Shown one piece after another: positions 47,108-59,700 of a stretch of 64,000 nucleotides of DNA (within the stretch, counting starts at the first letter, position 1; each line of letters begins with the position of its first letter). This DNA comes from Archegozetes longisetosus (taxonomy: Eukaryota; Arthropoda; Arachnida; Sarcoptiformes; Trhypochthoniidae). Below the pieces are notes generated by a model. It was not told the DNA's origin, made no database searches, and was given only the letters and a program-made list of their open reading frames with translations. The DNA is taken from NCBI GenBank assembly GCA_018873245.2, contig JAEMBT020000005.1:4202001-4266000 (forward strand), given 5' to 3'. Made by a program: the position numbers and the translations under genes.

Positions 47108-49158
47108 TACGCATATTATAAATTATGTTAAGTTGACGTTAACCATATCGTCTATTGGTTTTTGATGCAGTGATTTTTCCTAGTAATTTATATGTTGCAT
47201 TATTGTTCTTTATATACACCAAAAATATTGTTTGCATAAAAGCCCAAATTTGTTTACTGGTCATAAGTTTCTAACTTGTTTCTTTTTTATGATTCTTTTA
47301 TGATTCGCGCATAAGATTCTGTCTCTGACCAAAATTTTCTCATCAATATCAAAGCATAAAAACACAACTTTATAAAACAGTCTTCAAATATTCAGAAACT
47401 TGAACTGATTCTTGTTGCAAGCTTTTCAATAACTAATCTTCAAATGAATAGTTTTTGTGTAATATTAGCAGGGATTGTCTTTATTGACAAGCGAGCAAAA
47501 TGGGTCTGAGTAACGTCTGAATTTTCTATGAGTTCATTCTTATTGAAGAACATATCAGACACAAAATGTTAAATTTGAGCTCTTGGTTTGAGCTCCTCAA
47601 TAGAAAATGAAAGCGGTAATCTTTAGCATTAGTTTGTATGAATCGAATGCTTTCTATGAATTGATCCATCATTATACATTGCTATATTGCACCACACACT
47701 GTATAGTTTACTGACTTCTAATGAGAATAATACCTAAACATAATAATTAAGCTATGCGTATGACTACAGATTGCTTTGCTAATTGCAGACAATGAAGAGC
47801 TGAACTTTTTGTACGTGTAATATTGTCCAATAAGTGAGGTCCTTTGCTTGCGAGCATACTATACGTCTGTGGATATGATCTATAGAATCAATAGAATCTG
47901 TTGACCGCTAATCAAGTGAAGCATAACTTGAAAAAATAGCAAAAATCTTATCTAAACAGAGCTTTTATTTGTATTAATCTAAATTGAAGAGTGTATTTAA
48001 GAAATAAATGATGATTGATAGCTACTACAATCGGACAAGAAATCTTTCAAATTGTATTATTGGTTGTATACGTTGTGTATTATTGTAGTATAAGATTTTA
48101 TTGATGTACTGTTTATAAACTGTTTTATGCAATCCATCAAAATTGTCACCTTAAACGTTACGATAAGTAGTATTGATTACTGTTATCTAAAATATCTACT
48201 GCCGAGATATGAATATGAAAGATTTCAAATGAAGGAAGCCTTTTGAGACTGTTTTTACTAACAGCTGAACATACTGTAACTTTGCGCAAGTTTACTATAG
48301 ATCATATTCTCAGATATTTCTCTACTCAAATCATGCCATGGCAAAATATCAAACCAAATAAAATTACTTTGAATAAATCAATTAAGCTAATATTATCCAT
48401 AACAATGTTAACGTTAGCGAACCTCAATTTATCTTAATTCTGTGCTAAGCTAACTCGTTGAGCAAGTTTAGGTTCATTTTTTGAAATTTTGATTCTACAC
48501 TAATTTTAAGCTAACTATTATTCTCTCTATCAATATATAGGAATTGAGTTAAGATAATTTGATTACTCCCAATGAAAAGATTGCCCGAAAGAAATAACCT
48601 AATTCTAAGAGAAGGTTACTAATCAAAATAGCAAGAATTACCAATAGGTTAGCAATACTTGAAGTTAAGTTTAACCTCTAGTACAATACTAGAATTTAAG
48701 GTATTGAAAGTTTAGATCTAATGTCTGTTAAGGGACACTTGAATGAATGAAGCATTTCTAATTTAACGCCTGCATATAGAAATATATAGGTCTTGTTTTC
48801 TTGCGGACTGTCTGTTTTCTCAATTTCCATATCGAAATTTGAAAATCTCACAACTTCAAGCAATTTATAGTCTGCATATCTAGTGCCGCATTTGCTACCG
48901 ATGCTAATTTAGTTCATCACTATTTTATGTTCAAAAATAAAAACAAAGAATAAACAGATCAAATAGCATTCAATTAGCATAAAACCAAAATTATTTTGAC
49001 CAACAATTTAAATGAAAAATAGCTAATGTATACAAAGTGAAGACAAACTCTTGGGAAAAAATCATATTAACTGAAATAATTATTATACTTAAGTTATACT
49101 TTTTCTTATCTTATTTAGACGTAAGACTAAAAGCTTAAGGACTTAATTTTTGGTACAT
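46471..49158. other. Gene-poor interval with CA repeat
   Basis: AT-rich sequence upstream of the neuropeptide exon. It contains a (CA)n microsatellite (47072-47104). No coding region is supported. Confidence 0.45.
47072..47104 (+). repeat. (CA)n microsatellite
   Basis: About 16 uninterrupted CA units in non-coding DNA. Confidence 0.95.
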
Positions 49159-49232
49159 ATGTCAAAAGCAGACATTAAGTTGGATGACGTGCTGTTAGAA
49201 GAAGTTGAAAAACTTATTCAACCTTTTCCCAG
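49159..49232 (+). CDS. Possible first coding exon
   Basis: ATG opens 24 codons, MSKADIKLDDVLLEEVEKLI then QPFP, running into an AG-GTTTGA donor at 49233. The acidic amphipathic helix pattern and codon content look coding against the very AT-rich surroundings. The protein is not recognised. A possible partner is the block after the acceptor at 53601, which is open in the matching phase (RFRCNNTGLDPFCNINYINT), but nothing else links the two. Confidence 0.25.
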
Positions 49233-52200
49233 GTTTGAGTATTAAATGCGTTTAACTAAAGCTAAATTCAATTTGAGGGAATTAACTCTGAAAAGGCAAC
49301 AAAATAACGTCATATCTATATTTTTCTTACTAATTAAAAATAAGATCTTTTCTTTCATGTTTCGGTGAGGATCAGGCAGTTGTTTGAATTTGTTTTCCAG
49401 AAACTATTTTCTACACTTATTCCTAAAACATTAAATTCATAAGTACTTCGTCGAGTCAGTGCTATAGAGACTTATCTGTAATGCTGTTTGAGTTAGAAAT
49501 AGAAGTTTGTAGCACTGACCTGACCACTTGTGTTAATTGACCGTATAATTGAAGGTTTATATAAATGATTAATATTGCTTTGAGCATAGGTCAATAATGA
49601 CTACCTAATAGAGCATCACATTATAGAAACCATGAAATCGCATCTTACATTTTAAGAATTGAATATTTATTTGAAATTTTGCTAGAATACTACATTGGCA
49701 ACAAATGATTTTTCAGTAACTGGAGCTTTTATCAATTCAATTATAAAATGACTATGAATTTGCAACTCTCTAAAGAGTGAGAATACATAAAGATTGCTTT
49801 TATAGAATTGTCGCCCTTTTCAAACTGAGAATAAGCCCCAAGCGATAAAAATGAAAATACTCTGAAAATATCTTATATAGTTATTACTTTTGAGAAGTTT
49901 TCATCAAATCAGGATTGTTTTATTTTATCAAGTTTTCTACATTTATTTGAAGCATATTCTATTATAAATTATAATAGAACGTAACAGCGACAATACGTAA
50001 CAAACTAATAGATCAAAACTTATGCATACTTCACGTAGAGCTTTAAATTCAATTTGACCAAATGTTTTTTCACAATAATAGAAATAAAACTACTATAAAA
50101 TGAAGAAGTTGTATACTTTTTCACTTAAAATATGTAGTTCATTGTATAGACTAAACACTAAATTGGTATGAAAAGCTAGGACACGATTCACATATTCCTA
50201 TTATTCATACAAAACACATAAATACTTAAATTAAGTTGAGTACAACTATTAATCAAAAAATCTTATATTGAAAAGTTCATATTTTAAAAAAGTACACAAC
50301 TTTTCGGTTCGACAGATATATGATGTCAGAAAGATTGGTTTTGTTGAGAGCTTCATTATAAAAGTTTTTCAATTTTCTCATAAACTTATAATCGTATTAA
50401 AGAAATAAAGTATTACTCTAAGAATCTAGTCATATATACAAAAAACATTGAGTCAAAACTTAAATAAAAGTATTAAAAGAATTAGAAAATGAAAGAAGAG
50501 TAAGAACTTACCGAATAATAGAATAAATAGTTAGTAGTGTTATATAACAAGAAGAAAGTTGAGTTGAAGCAGAACTAAGGGAGTAGAGAATACAGCAATG
50601 AAGAGAAATATAAAGTTAGTTTAAGTAGTCAAAATATGACATGAAGAGCACATGAGCGTTTGACCTGCGCTTATGTCCATCTAATTTGTTAGATATTAAT
50701 CTAGTGTTATAGAGAATATTTTGTTGGCGTCAAAGCGTAGGATATCGGATAAAGTAAATCTCTTAAGAACATATTTCTTCTAATTATTTTACGTGAATAT
50801 AGCAAATCATATCTAATAAAGAAGTTTGTAAAGCACTTCACACAAATAATTAGTTAGTTCCAAACAATGCTAATAATCTAATACCACATTATTATGTTCT
50901 GAATATTTATTCACTTCGGTTATCACTTCAATTCATAGTTGATATATAACCCAACTTTAGCCATTGAACATTTGATCTTTTTGTTAACTCTCTTTAATTG
51001 CCATCCCAAATTTGATTTTATTCCTTATTTATACCATTATTCTCATGATTTTTATCATCAAAATTCAACTTAAGTGATCTGTTAAAGAAGTTAATGTGAA
51101 TTTTAAGTGATAATTAGAATTAAATGGCATATTGTTAAGGTTTAAATGAGAAGTAAAGGAGAAACAATTATGAAGAATAAAAAGAAAGAATTGATATAGA
51201 AGATATGAAAATGTCTGATCTATAATTATTGAGAAAGTAAATAAAAACTTGTTTTTCTCTAGAGCTAATTTCTTAATACCTATATAATAAACTTATATAA
51301 ATGTCTGATCTATTTCCCAAGAAGAAAATTATATCAATGAAGTTTCAAAATTACTTGAATTGGTGATTGGAAGAATAAATAAAACTTAATCCACTTTCAA
51401 TAATTGATCTCATTCGATTACTCTAAATATTAAGAATAACTTAGTATACTGTATTTCTATAAAAAACTTTTTGAGTTTTGTTGTTTTCATGACACTAAAA
51501 TAAAGCATAAGAAAGAATTAGGTATTGGTTTCTATAAGGGTTTAAAACTTGATCTGAAAGTTTTTATTGAACGATGGAAACTTTTAGTTATAATTAATTC
51601 TGATGAAAATAACAATGGCAATCAAAAGCAACATAAAATAGCCTAATGGTAATAAAAGATATTAGAGATTTTTCTATAAATATTTTTCCAATCAAATAAA
51701 TATTTAGGATGAACGATAAAATTGAAGTGATAGGTAAGAGAGGTTTGGAAGAGAATAAAATGCTACATTTAATATCTTATTCCACTAAAAGTTTGATGAG
51801 TAAGTTCAGTATGAAATGGTTAAAAGAAATATAAATAATTTGGGAATTGGTATTTTTGGTAAAATTGACCTATTTTGTAGTCTTTGGTCATTTGATTGAA
51901 GTCGTGCTCAAAATAATTAGATTGTCTATATTATCGTAAGGAAAAATTGATCCTTTGAGTAAAAATCTACGATTTACGATTGAGTAAGAAACATAATACA
52001 AACCTATAGAAACTGCTTTCATTCACTCCCTGCCTCTGATTCTGTGTCTAAATTGAAAGAACTGAAAAGTGAATTGACTTTTTCGTTGGAACTATTTCAA
52101 AATATAACTGAAAAGCATATCTCATTTTTATGATAAACACTTTCCATATCAATTGAACGCAATTCGTTGTGAAAAACTCAAAAGAAACTTATTTTCTAAA

Positions 52201-55200
52201 TATTGAACAATAAAAAATAATTTAGTGAGTGTTTATTCTTATTTCTATTTCTGCCAGTTCTCTATAAAATTGATTTGAAATTTGAATTCAAAACTTGTAT
52301 CTCGCTGATGTTGTCACATAGAAAACAATGATTACGAAACTGAAAATCTGATTGCTTTGTGTATGACTTTTGCTGATTTAAGTATAATACACATTTGAAT
52401 AATAAGTTTATCTCAATCTTCTTTATCAAATGTAACAATAGTTTACTTATCAAATCAGTTGAATATTGCGCTTTTAAGCATTTTATAGGTTTACAAACTT
52501 CAATTATCTTCTGTTATCTTTCAAATGTTTATATTAATTATAACTTAACAAGTCATCAGATTCAACATCAAAATGAGTAAACAATCTTTTGTTATTCTCG
52601 GTTTTCAGATTCATGTAAGTTTTGTTCAGATGCTGTTTTGGCCGAATTTTCAAGCTGGAAGTGCTTTTTCTGAAATCTCAGGTACGGGAGTAAACATGAG
52701 AACGTGATTTGTGGCATCTTTTACAGAAATATATATCAATTATTAATAATTTAAGCAAAAATCACTCGACTATTAAGATTGCTACGGTCATGATTCCAAA
52801 TAAATTTTCATTTATACGTTTTGGTTTATTTATAGACTTTAACAAATATTAGTATTGTATGATTGCGTGACATGATACGAAAACTAGACAAATCTTTTAG
52901 TCATCTGACGTTAAGTAATTTAAGAATTTTAAGTAGTTAGCTAGTTTTTACCAGAATTATTGCTCTTCAGTCTAGACATGAACACTCGAGAGCAATACTG
53001 AAACAACAGAATAATAGTTTTCTTCATTGAATTTTGTATGCAAAATCATTACTTATTTTTCTGACAATTCACACAAATTTAATAAAAAATAATTTTCACT
53101 ATCAAATTTTCAAAAGAGACAAATTGTCTAATTCGGAGAATTGGGTTCAAAAGTTAACTGAATTATGAAAATTAATCAAATTTAAGAACATTTCGTAAAT
53201 ATAAGTCTAGATTCTGGTGTTTTCAACTGAACTCAATAAGAGTATTATTTTTTGAAGTGGGCATAAACGGAGTCAATTTTACGTCGAAAGAATGAATGAC
53301 AAAACATGACACTTGGGAGTAAAATTATTGAAGAGAAATGAGCTGTTGACTTATGTGACGATCAGACTAGGAATTGAATGCTTAAGCCTTATTAGAATAA
53401 AGTTGAATGGCTCAATTGAAAGCGTAGGTGCTTAAACATTATCTTCATATAATTAGAATTTAGACTTTAGTATGAACCGACACCTGTATTGCATCTTCTA
53501 CTGACATTTTCCTATATTTAACGTAACTCACCATACAAATAAATTAGAGCTATGTAGCAAAACATCGCACGTTCTTCTATAATATCAAGAGAAATTCTGT
53601 AGGTTCAGGTGCAACAACACAGGCCTCGACCCATTCTGTAACATCAATTACATAAATACAAGCTTGAATCGGAATATGTCGGAATAGTCGCAATCACTAA
53701 TGAATGCTCGAAAAATTAAGAATAATTCAATTACTATTTATTGTTTTACTCAAACTGAATGATATGAATTATAAACGGTTTGTAGCATTAAAAGGCACTC
53801 AACTGTAAAAATCTACAAATACTTTATTTATGACATGCTTTGTGAGATCAAATGTTCGCCGCTATCTCTTCGTGCAATTCTCTCAAATTCGTGGATAACT
53901 TTACTCATAATAATGATAGAATGAAAATAATTGGACTCATGTCTAGAGTTATTGCTTATAAGCGATTGAGTGGTCAACATTACATTTTATATTATATTAA
54001 ATATTAGATGAGGAGTGGCATGTCGTTTCAAAATCAATTAGTTTTAGTTAATGGATGCAAAATCTGATTTGCAACAAATGTTTTCTTTATGGTCAAAACC
54101 AATTAAGATCATAAGCTCAAGTCAGAGCTTACATAAGGCTCAAAAGGGCAGGTCTTTACCCTTATAAACATTTAGGATATTCTAAATTTAAACCTTCTAA
54201 ACTCAGGTTTCTATCAAATAAAACCTCAAAATTTATCCTATATTTAAATATATTTAGTGATAAATTAACATAAGAATACTATGATACTATTTGAAAAATG
54301 AATTTCACCTAATTTAAGTTAGGAATTTATGTGATTAAGCTCTGTTGCCACTAATTATTATTCAAATCCACTATAGTTCCTATTCATGGTCACAGCACCA
54401 GTTCGAGCCTTACCACCTAATGGTTCAGAAGAAGCTCATGGCTTAGATCTCTGTTAGTTTTTAGCTGCATTGATGATCAGTGACTAAAACATTTGAGGAG
54501 CTAGAGGAGAAACTAATTAAATTTAAACTTTGTTCTATCAACATCTCTTTTAAAGTAAATGTTTGAGAAAATTAAAAATATATTAAACAATTGACTTATG
54601 CATTAATAAATTTAACCAACCTTTATTTGTTTAATTAATATATTTCAGTTAGAGAGTAAATAAGAACTGAATTAATAAGTTGACTGATTTTTGAAACTTG
54701 AGATAGAAATAGTGGGCGAGAGCTATTCTCTTTAAATAAAGCTGAACAGGAATCTTGTTTCAAGTCTATTCTTATCGCTTCTAGAGTCATTATTTGCTTA
54801 CAATCGAAAACACATATTCTATGACTATTTCTAATTTCTATATAATATAAAATATTGGTTCTTAGCATTATACGGGACTCAACAAGATCTCATTCGAGAG
54901 TCAAAGGTTAGGTTAGGTTGAAGCTATGCATTATATATTTAATATTGATAGCTTTGCATCGAATAACAACAAAAATATAATAACTTATAAGAGATGAGTC
55001 CATCATGCTTACTAACAAAATTATATGGTTAATCTATACTATGAGAGATATAATTGACTTTTAAATAAATAAATAGTCGAATAGAAGCCAAATATATAGG
55101 GTTGTTCTAAGAGAAGTGAAAATATGATTTTAATAAGAAGAGTTTGTAGCCTATATTTAAGCTATTTGCTTGGCACAATAGGTCGCAGTCGGATTCGAAT

Positions 55201-56770
55201 AACACAAAACTATCGATTGAAATCAAATAATTCATTTGTTTAACTCCTTCATAAACTATGCAACCAAAAATATTCAATTATATCAACACTTAATCCAGTA
55301 GGAATTCAAGTCAATAATCAAACATCATCCTACAGAATAAATTTTAACCTTAAGTTGATACTCCTTTATCATTTCTCTATTTCTTTAAACTTTGGTTTTA
55401 TCAAATAAGTCTCAATACTCTATGGAATTACTGAATATTCTATGAAATTGCTGAATATTCTGTGAAATTATTGAATATTTACATTATTTGTAGAATGCTT
55501 TCAGATAATAAATTTGGACGCATCTCTTTGAATGACTAAATTTTTATCCACTTTATGGCTAGTATATAATTTTATAGCGTTATCCGTTGAAAGCTCCTTT
55601 AAATTTCGTTAGACGAAGCATAAAGGAGAAACTTCCAGGCTTTAAATGTTTATTTGAGTTACAGTTTAGTTCAAAAGGGATTTGACTATCAGGGAGTCAT
55701 GTGGTTACCAGAACATTGTTCTTCTATGCCTGGCATTTCACTTACCTAAACCAATTCAACCTAAGTTAGTCGTGTTGGTAGTATACTTATTGTTAAGTTA
55801 GGTTAACTTAGCTTAGATTAGGTAAAAGAACATAGGAGAACAATATTGCGATAATCACATCACTCCCTTATATCTAAACCCTGTACATCCGTAGCCTTTT
55901 CCATATACTCTTGCCGTATTGAAGATTATAATTCTAACCAATCTTTAGACCTTGTTATAAAGCTGATGGTATTGATTAGTTCTGACTGAACAATTGTTAT
56001 TCAGTAAGCATATGTTAATATGTGGCCTATATCTGGTTATATATAGTTTACTCATTGAGTAAACATTTAAAGATACACAAACTTATGCGCAAAATTGTAA
56101 ATATAAATTATGCTTGTGTTATACATTTGTTTGCTTATACTCCTTTCTAATATAACTTTTAATCTCCAAACTTGTTTTCCGCTTCACTTTATTACTATTA
56201 CTTTCCCTCATCTAAGTTTTTAACTTCTATTCCTAATCAACTTTCAACCACTCGATTGCTTACCACTTTTGAGCCTAATTTTCATTCATCCTACTCGAAC
56301 TAATGGAAAAAATACATAACTTACACTTTAGAGTTAAGCTTTATAATATATGAACTAATAGAAGATTTAAAGGGCTAGAATATTAACTAAAAATTGTTAA
56401 ATTAAGTCAAATGAGATGAATGTTTTATTACTATTACTATTTGAATGTTTACATAATGAAATTGGTGTATAAAAAAACTTAATAAAGCAACACTATTTTA
56501 GCCTTTAGTTATTTTTATAGAAGCATCCATCATTTGAGAGTATTGAATTCAATGTTAATAATTTAAAACTTTATATACTGCATATGTTCGTTTTTCTCTC
56601 TTCTCTCCATATAAATCAATTGCTTAAGACATCAACACAGTCATCAACACAATCAACACAAACTAAATTTAAGATATAATTATCAAATTAAAGCACGTCA
56701 ACATTAATTTTTGAAAATCATTTCTAAAATGCACACGACATCAAAGTGGAAGTTAAGTCTAGCCAAATAT
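49233..56770. other. Gene-poor, AT-rich interval
   Basis: 7.5 kb in which I see no confidently coding sequence. A 44-codon ORF at 52573-52707 (MSKQSFVILGFQIHVSFVQM...) and the less AT-rich patch at 53600-53680 are the only coding-like spots. A 20-bp triple repeat is listed separately. The right end is the 3' flank of Wntless. Confidence 0.4.
55421..55480. repeat. 20-bp tandem repeat, three copies
   Basis: Three consecutive copies of TATGAAATTRCTGAATATTC at 55421-55440, 55441-55460 and 55461-55480, with one to five substitutions between copies. Confidence 0.85.
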
Positions 56771-59700
56771 TTAATCGACGCTTTGCTTAGTTGCCAAATG
56801 CTGTAATAGTTTCATATCACTTGTCTCTGTATTTCTATTTTCAGATGTAGTTCCTATTGAATCAGCCAATACTGGTGTTGTCTCATTCTTGTCATCGTTT
56901 CCAGTCAGACGATTGAATTCTATTTCTTCAGACATTGAGTCGACGTTTGGTCCAAGCTTTATACATAGAAAATATGTTATTATATCTAGATATGCTGCCT
57001 CTATAGAGTATTATCTTTTTATTTAGAGTATCATCACTACTATCATTGCAACCACTGGTTCTAATGTTAAGCACCAGTTTTGAAGAATGTATAAGAAGCT
57101 GAAGATCTCAAGTGAGCAATAACTAAAAGACTTGCTGACAGTTAGTTCTAGTCAGCATCTTCTCTCGATAGCTCAAATTGGTTGAAAATAAATATTAGAG
57201 TTAATACTTTGTTACCTAACTATTGATTACAGTGAATATATGTTATTATCTGTTTGTTGGGCTGTTATAATTTGTTTAAAATGATTATGAATCGTGGTAT
57301 TGAGGTATACCTCAAAGTGTAATTCAGTTGGTGTTAGGGTAAGAGGTCGACAGTGTAGACTCATCTCGACCCATAATAGCAATCAAAGGTGATGCGTTGT
57401 GATGACATGCCTTCCATCAGATCATAGTATCATCAGATACTAACAAACTTATAAGAATATTCAATATATTACTGCGGTAACATATAGCTAGCAATAAATA
57501 AGGGCCATCTATGTCAAAATTATTGCGATTTGACAACTTTTGAATAACATACAGTTTATTCACAATATAGATACAATAAAACAGAATTAACAATAATTAT
57601 GATCTAGTCGATTAACTTCGTTATTATATTGCAATCATATTTTAGAAAACATAAATAATGCAAATAAGTATTTTGAAAACTTTAAGACTAAAGTTGACTA
57701 CAAAGCAGACTCCGCCCTCTGCAGTTTCTGCTCCTCCCTCCCAGAAACAGTAAATCATATCTTCTCTCAGTGCCCTTCACCGCTCCTATCCAAAAAACCC
57801 CTTTTTCCCTTTGAAGAGAACCCAAAAACGCCACCGCGTTCCTAGGGGCCGCGGGACTGCTGTAAAAATCATGACCGGCCTGGAGACAATAACAACTAAA
57901 GTTGACTTATAGTTGGGTTTAGGTGTAGCTTCAAGAAAATAGACTCAAGTGGGCGATTAAAAAGTTGCCAGCTATATGTTACCGCAGTAATAATAGTGAA
58001 AGCAAATTAGAAATCTAACTTCTTCACAACTCATACACATGACAAGCAGATTGACATAGCAACAGCCTTTTCGAAGCTGCTATCGAGGGTCGTAAGTTTT
58101 CAACTGTACATATTATCAGTCATCGCTATTTTTCTGTCATTTTTTCTTAAGTTTAAATTTGAATACTTGTGAAAAAAATGCCACTTGAGAACAGTGGGCG
58201 CTGACAATATGTGCACATCTTGTTTACGAATTAAATGAGAGCTACTGCGCGCTAACTCAAACTTATTAAGCATTGTTATTGAGTGTTATCTGCAATAATA
58301 GGCGGCAAGAACATTGGAAACATTCGAGTTGCAATAAAGTTTAGACTACATTCCATAATATTAGTCATGATACTCAAAATTTTTTAGTGTACGAAACCCA
58401 AATCATAACTAGCTATCAATATATTTAAAGAACAAACAATGCAATAAAAGGCAGACTTTGAGAAATAGTAATTATCATAAAAAGAAATACAAGTCAATTG
58501 ACAGTTTGGAACCAATAAGAGTGGCTCAAACGCAGACAAAAGTGATGCGTAAATGGTAAAAGACTTACTCCTTTATGTGATGGCGCATAGAGTATAAGCA
58601 AAGTTATAACATAACAGTTCCAAAGTGCGTAAACTGTTGTAAACATAGCACTAGTCCATTGGAGTGGTGTTATGGATGGGTCGCTGTCGTCCCACTGCCA
58701 TTGATCTTCAGTCACCTTAAGATAAAACAATTTGATTATTAGTCGTCCCACCATTAGATCATAAATACCTGTCCCATAATATAAGCAGCAACAGTAGCAG
58801 CCGCGCAAATCAGAGTCGCTAAAAGTAAGAATTTGAAGCGATAAATGATTCCTTGATATATGAGTCTACGCGTTGATGACATCGATGGCAAACTTGACTG
58901 CTTTGATGAAATGTTACGAAATGCCAGCCTTTGTTCAAATTAGAATTTTCAAATGACAAATTAATAAAAGATCTCTTTCTTGGCATAAGCAAAACCTACC
59001 AAATATGATACGCTAAGAACATGAAATATCCAGATGAGGATACGCTCGCAGTTATTATGAAAATTAGAGCAAATCTCGAGTCCACTTCCCATATGGTGAA
59101 GAAAGGATCGATCCATTGTATACCTCTTTCACTACATGTGATAAAAGAGACTTTGAGTGTCATAAATATAGTAAAGCTTTGCCAACAAAAAGTAATCTGA
59201 AAAAACATCTAATTACTTGCAAAAATTAAGTTAAATGATTTTTCACTTACATTCCTAGTAAGCGCTTTAATTAAATATAAAATATGCTTGACTTGCCTTA
59301 AATCAAATATAAAAAGTGCGATATATGCGATCAATACAACGCTGAGTTGTTTGTAGTATGATGACAGTCGAGATCTATGAATTCCATCCTTCAACAAAAA
59401 CAAGAAATTCAGTTATTATTTAACGTTCTTATAAAATATTTTCTCATTTAAAATACCAGAAGATGTTCTCCAGTGAATATAATCCAGAATGAAAGTAGAG
59501 CGCAATGAAATAATCCTTGTCTGAGATCACAAATGAAAGACATAAATTCCAAGTCGAACCACAAACTGAGAAATTCAATCGGAATATTCAGTTGAGTCAA
59601 AGCAACTCCCAATACAATTAGGGTTCGCTCTAATAAAGTTGTCTCGCGGTGAAGTTGTTGTAATCGTTTTGTAAACCATATTAGAGTTAATAATGTCATT

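Larger units (their letters stand above)
56957..58568 (-). other. Long intron 9 of wls
   Basis: 1.6-kb intron separating the last transmembrane exon from the cytoplasmic tail exon. It hosts a terminal-inverted-repeat element with a LINE fragment nested inside it. The remaining sequence is AT-rich and unremarkable. Confidence 0.7.

Noticed and set aside
52573..52707. 44-codon plus-strand ORF (MSKQSFVILGFQIHV...)
   Set aside because: Short and without a clear signal peptide or family resemblance. It also contains internal acceptor- and donor-like sites, so it could be chance or an unlinked exon.
59209..59290. Extra Wntless coding sequence encoding [18 protein letters not shown]
   Set aside because: The GC-AG junction removes it and restores colinearity with Wntless. 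It is kept only as a possible alternative isoform.
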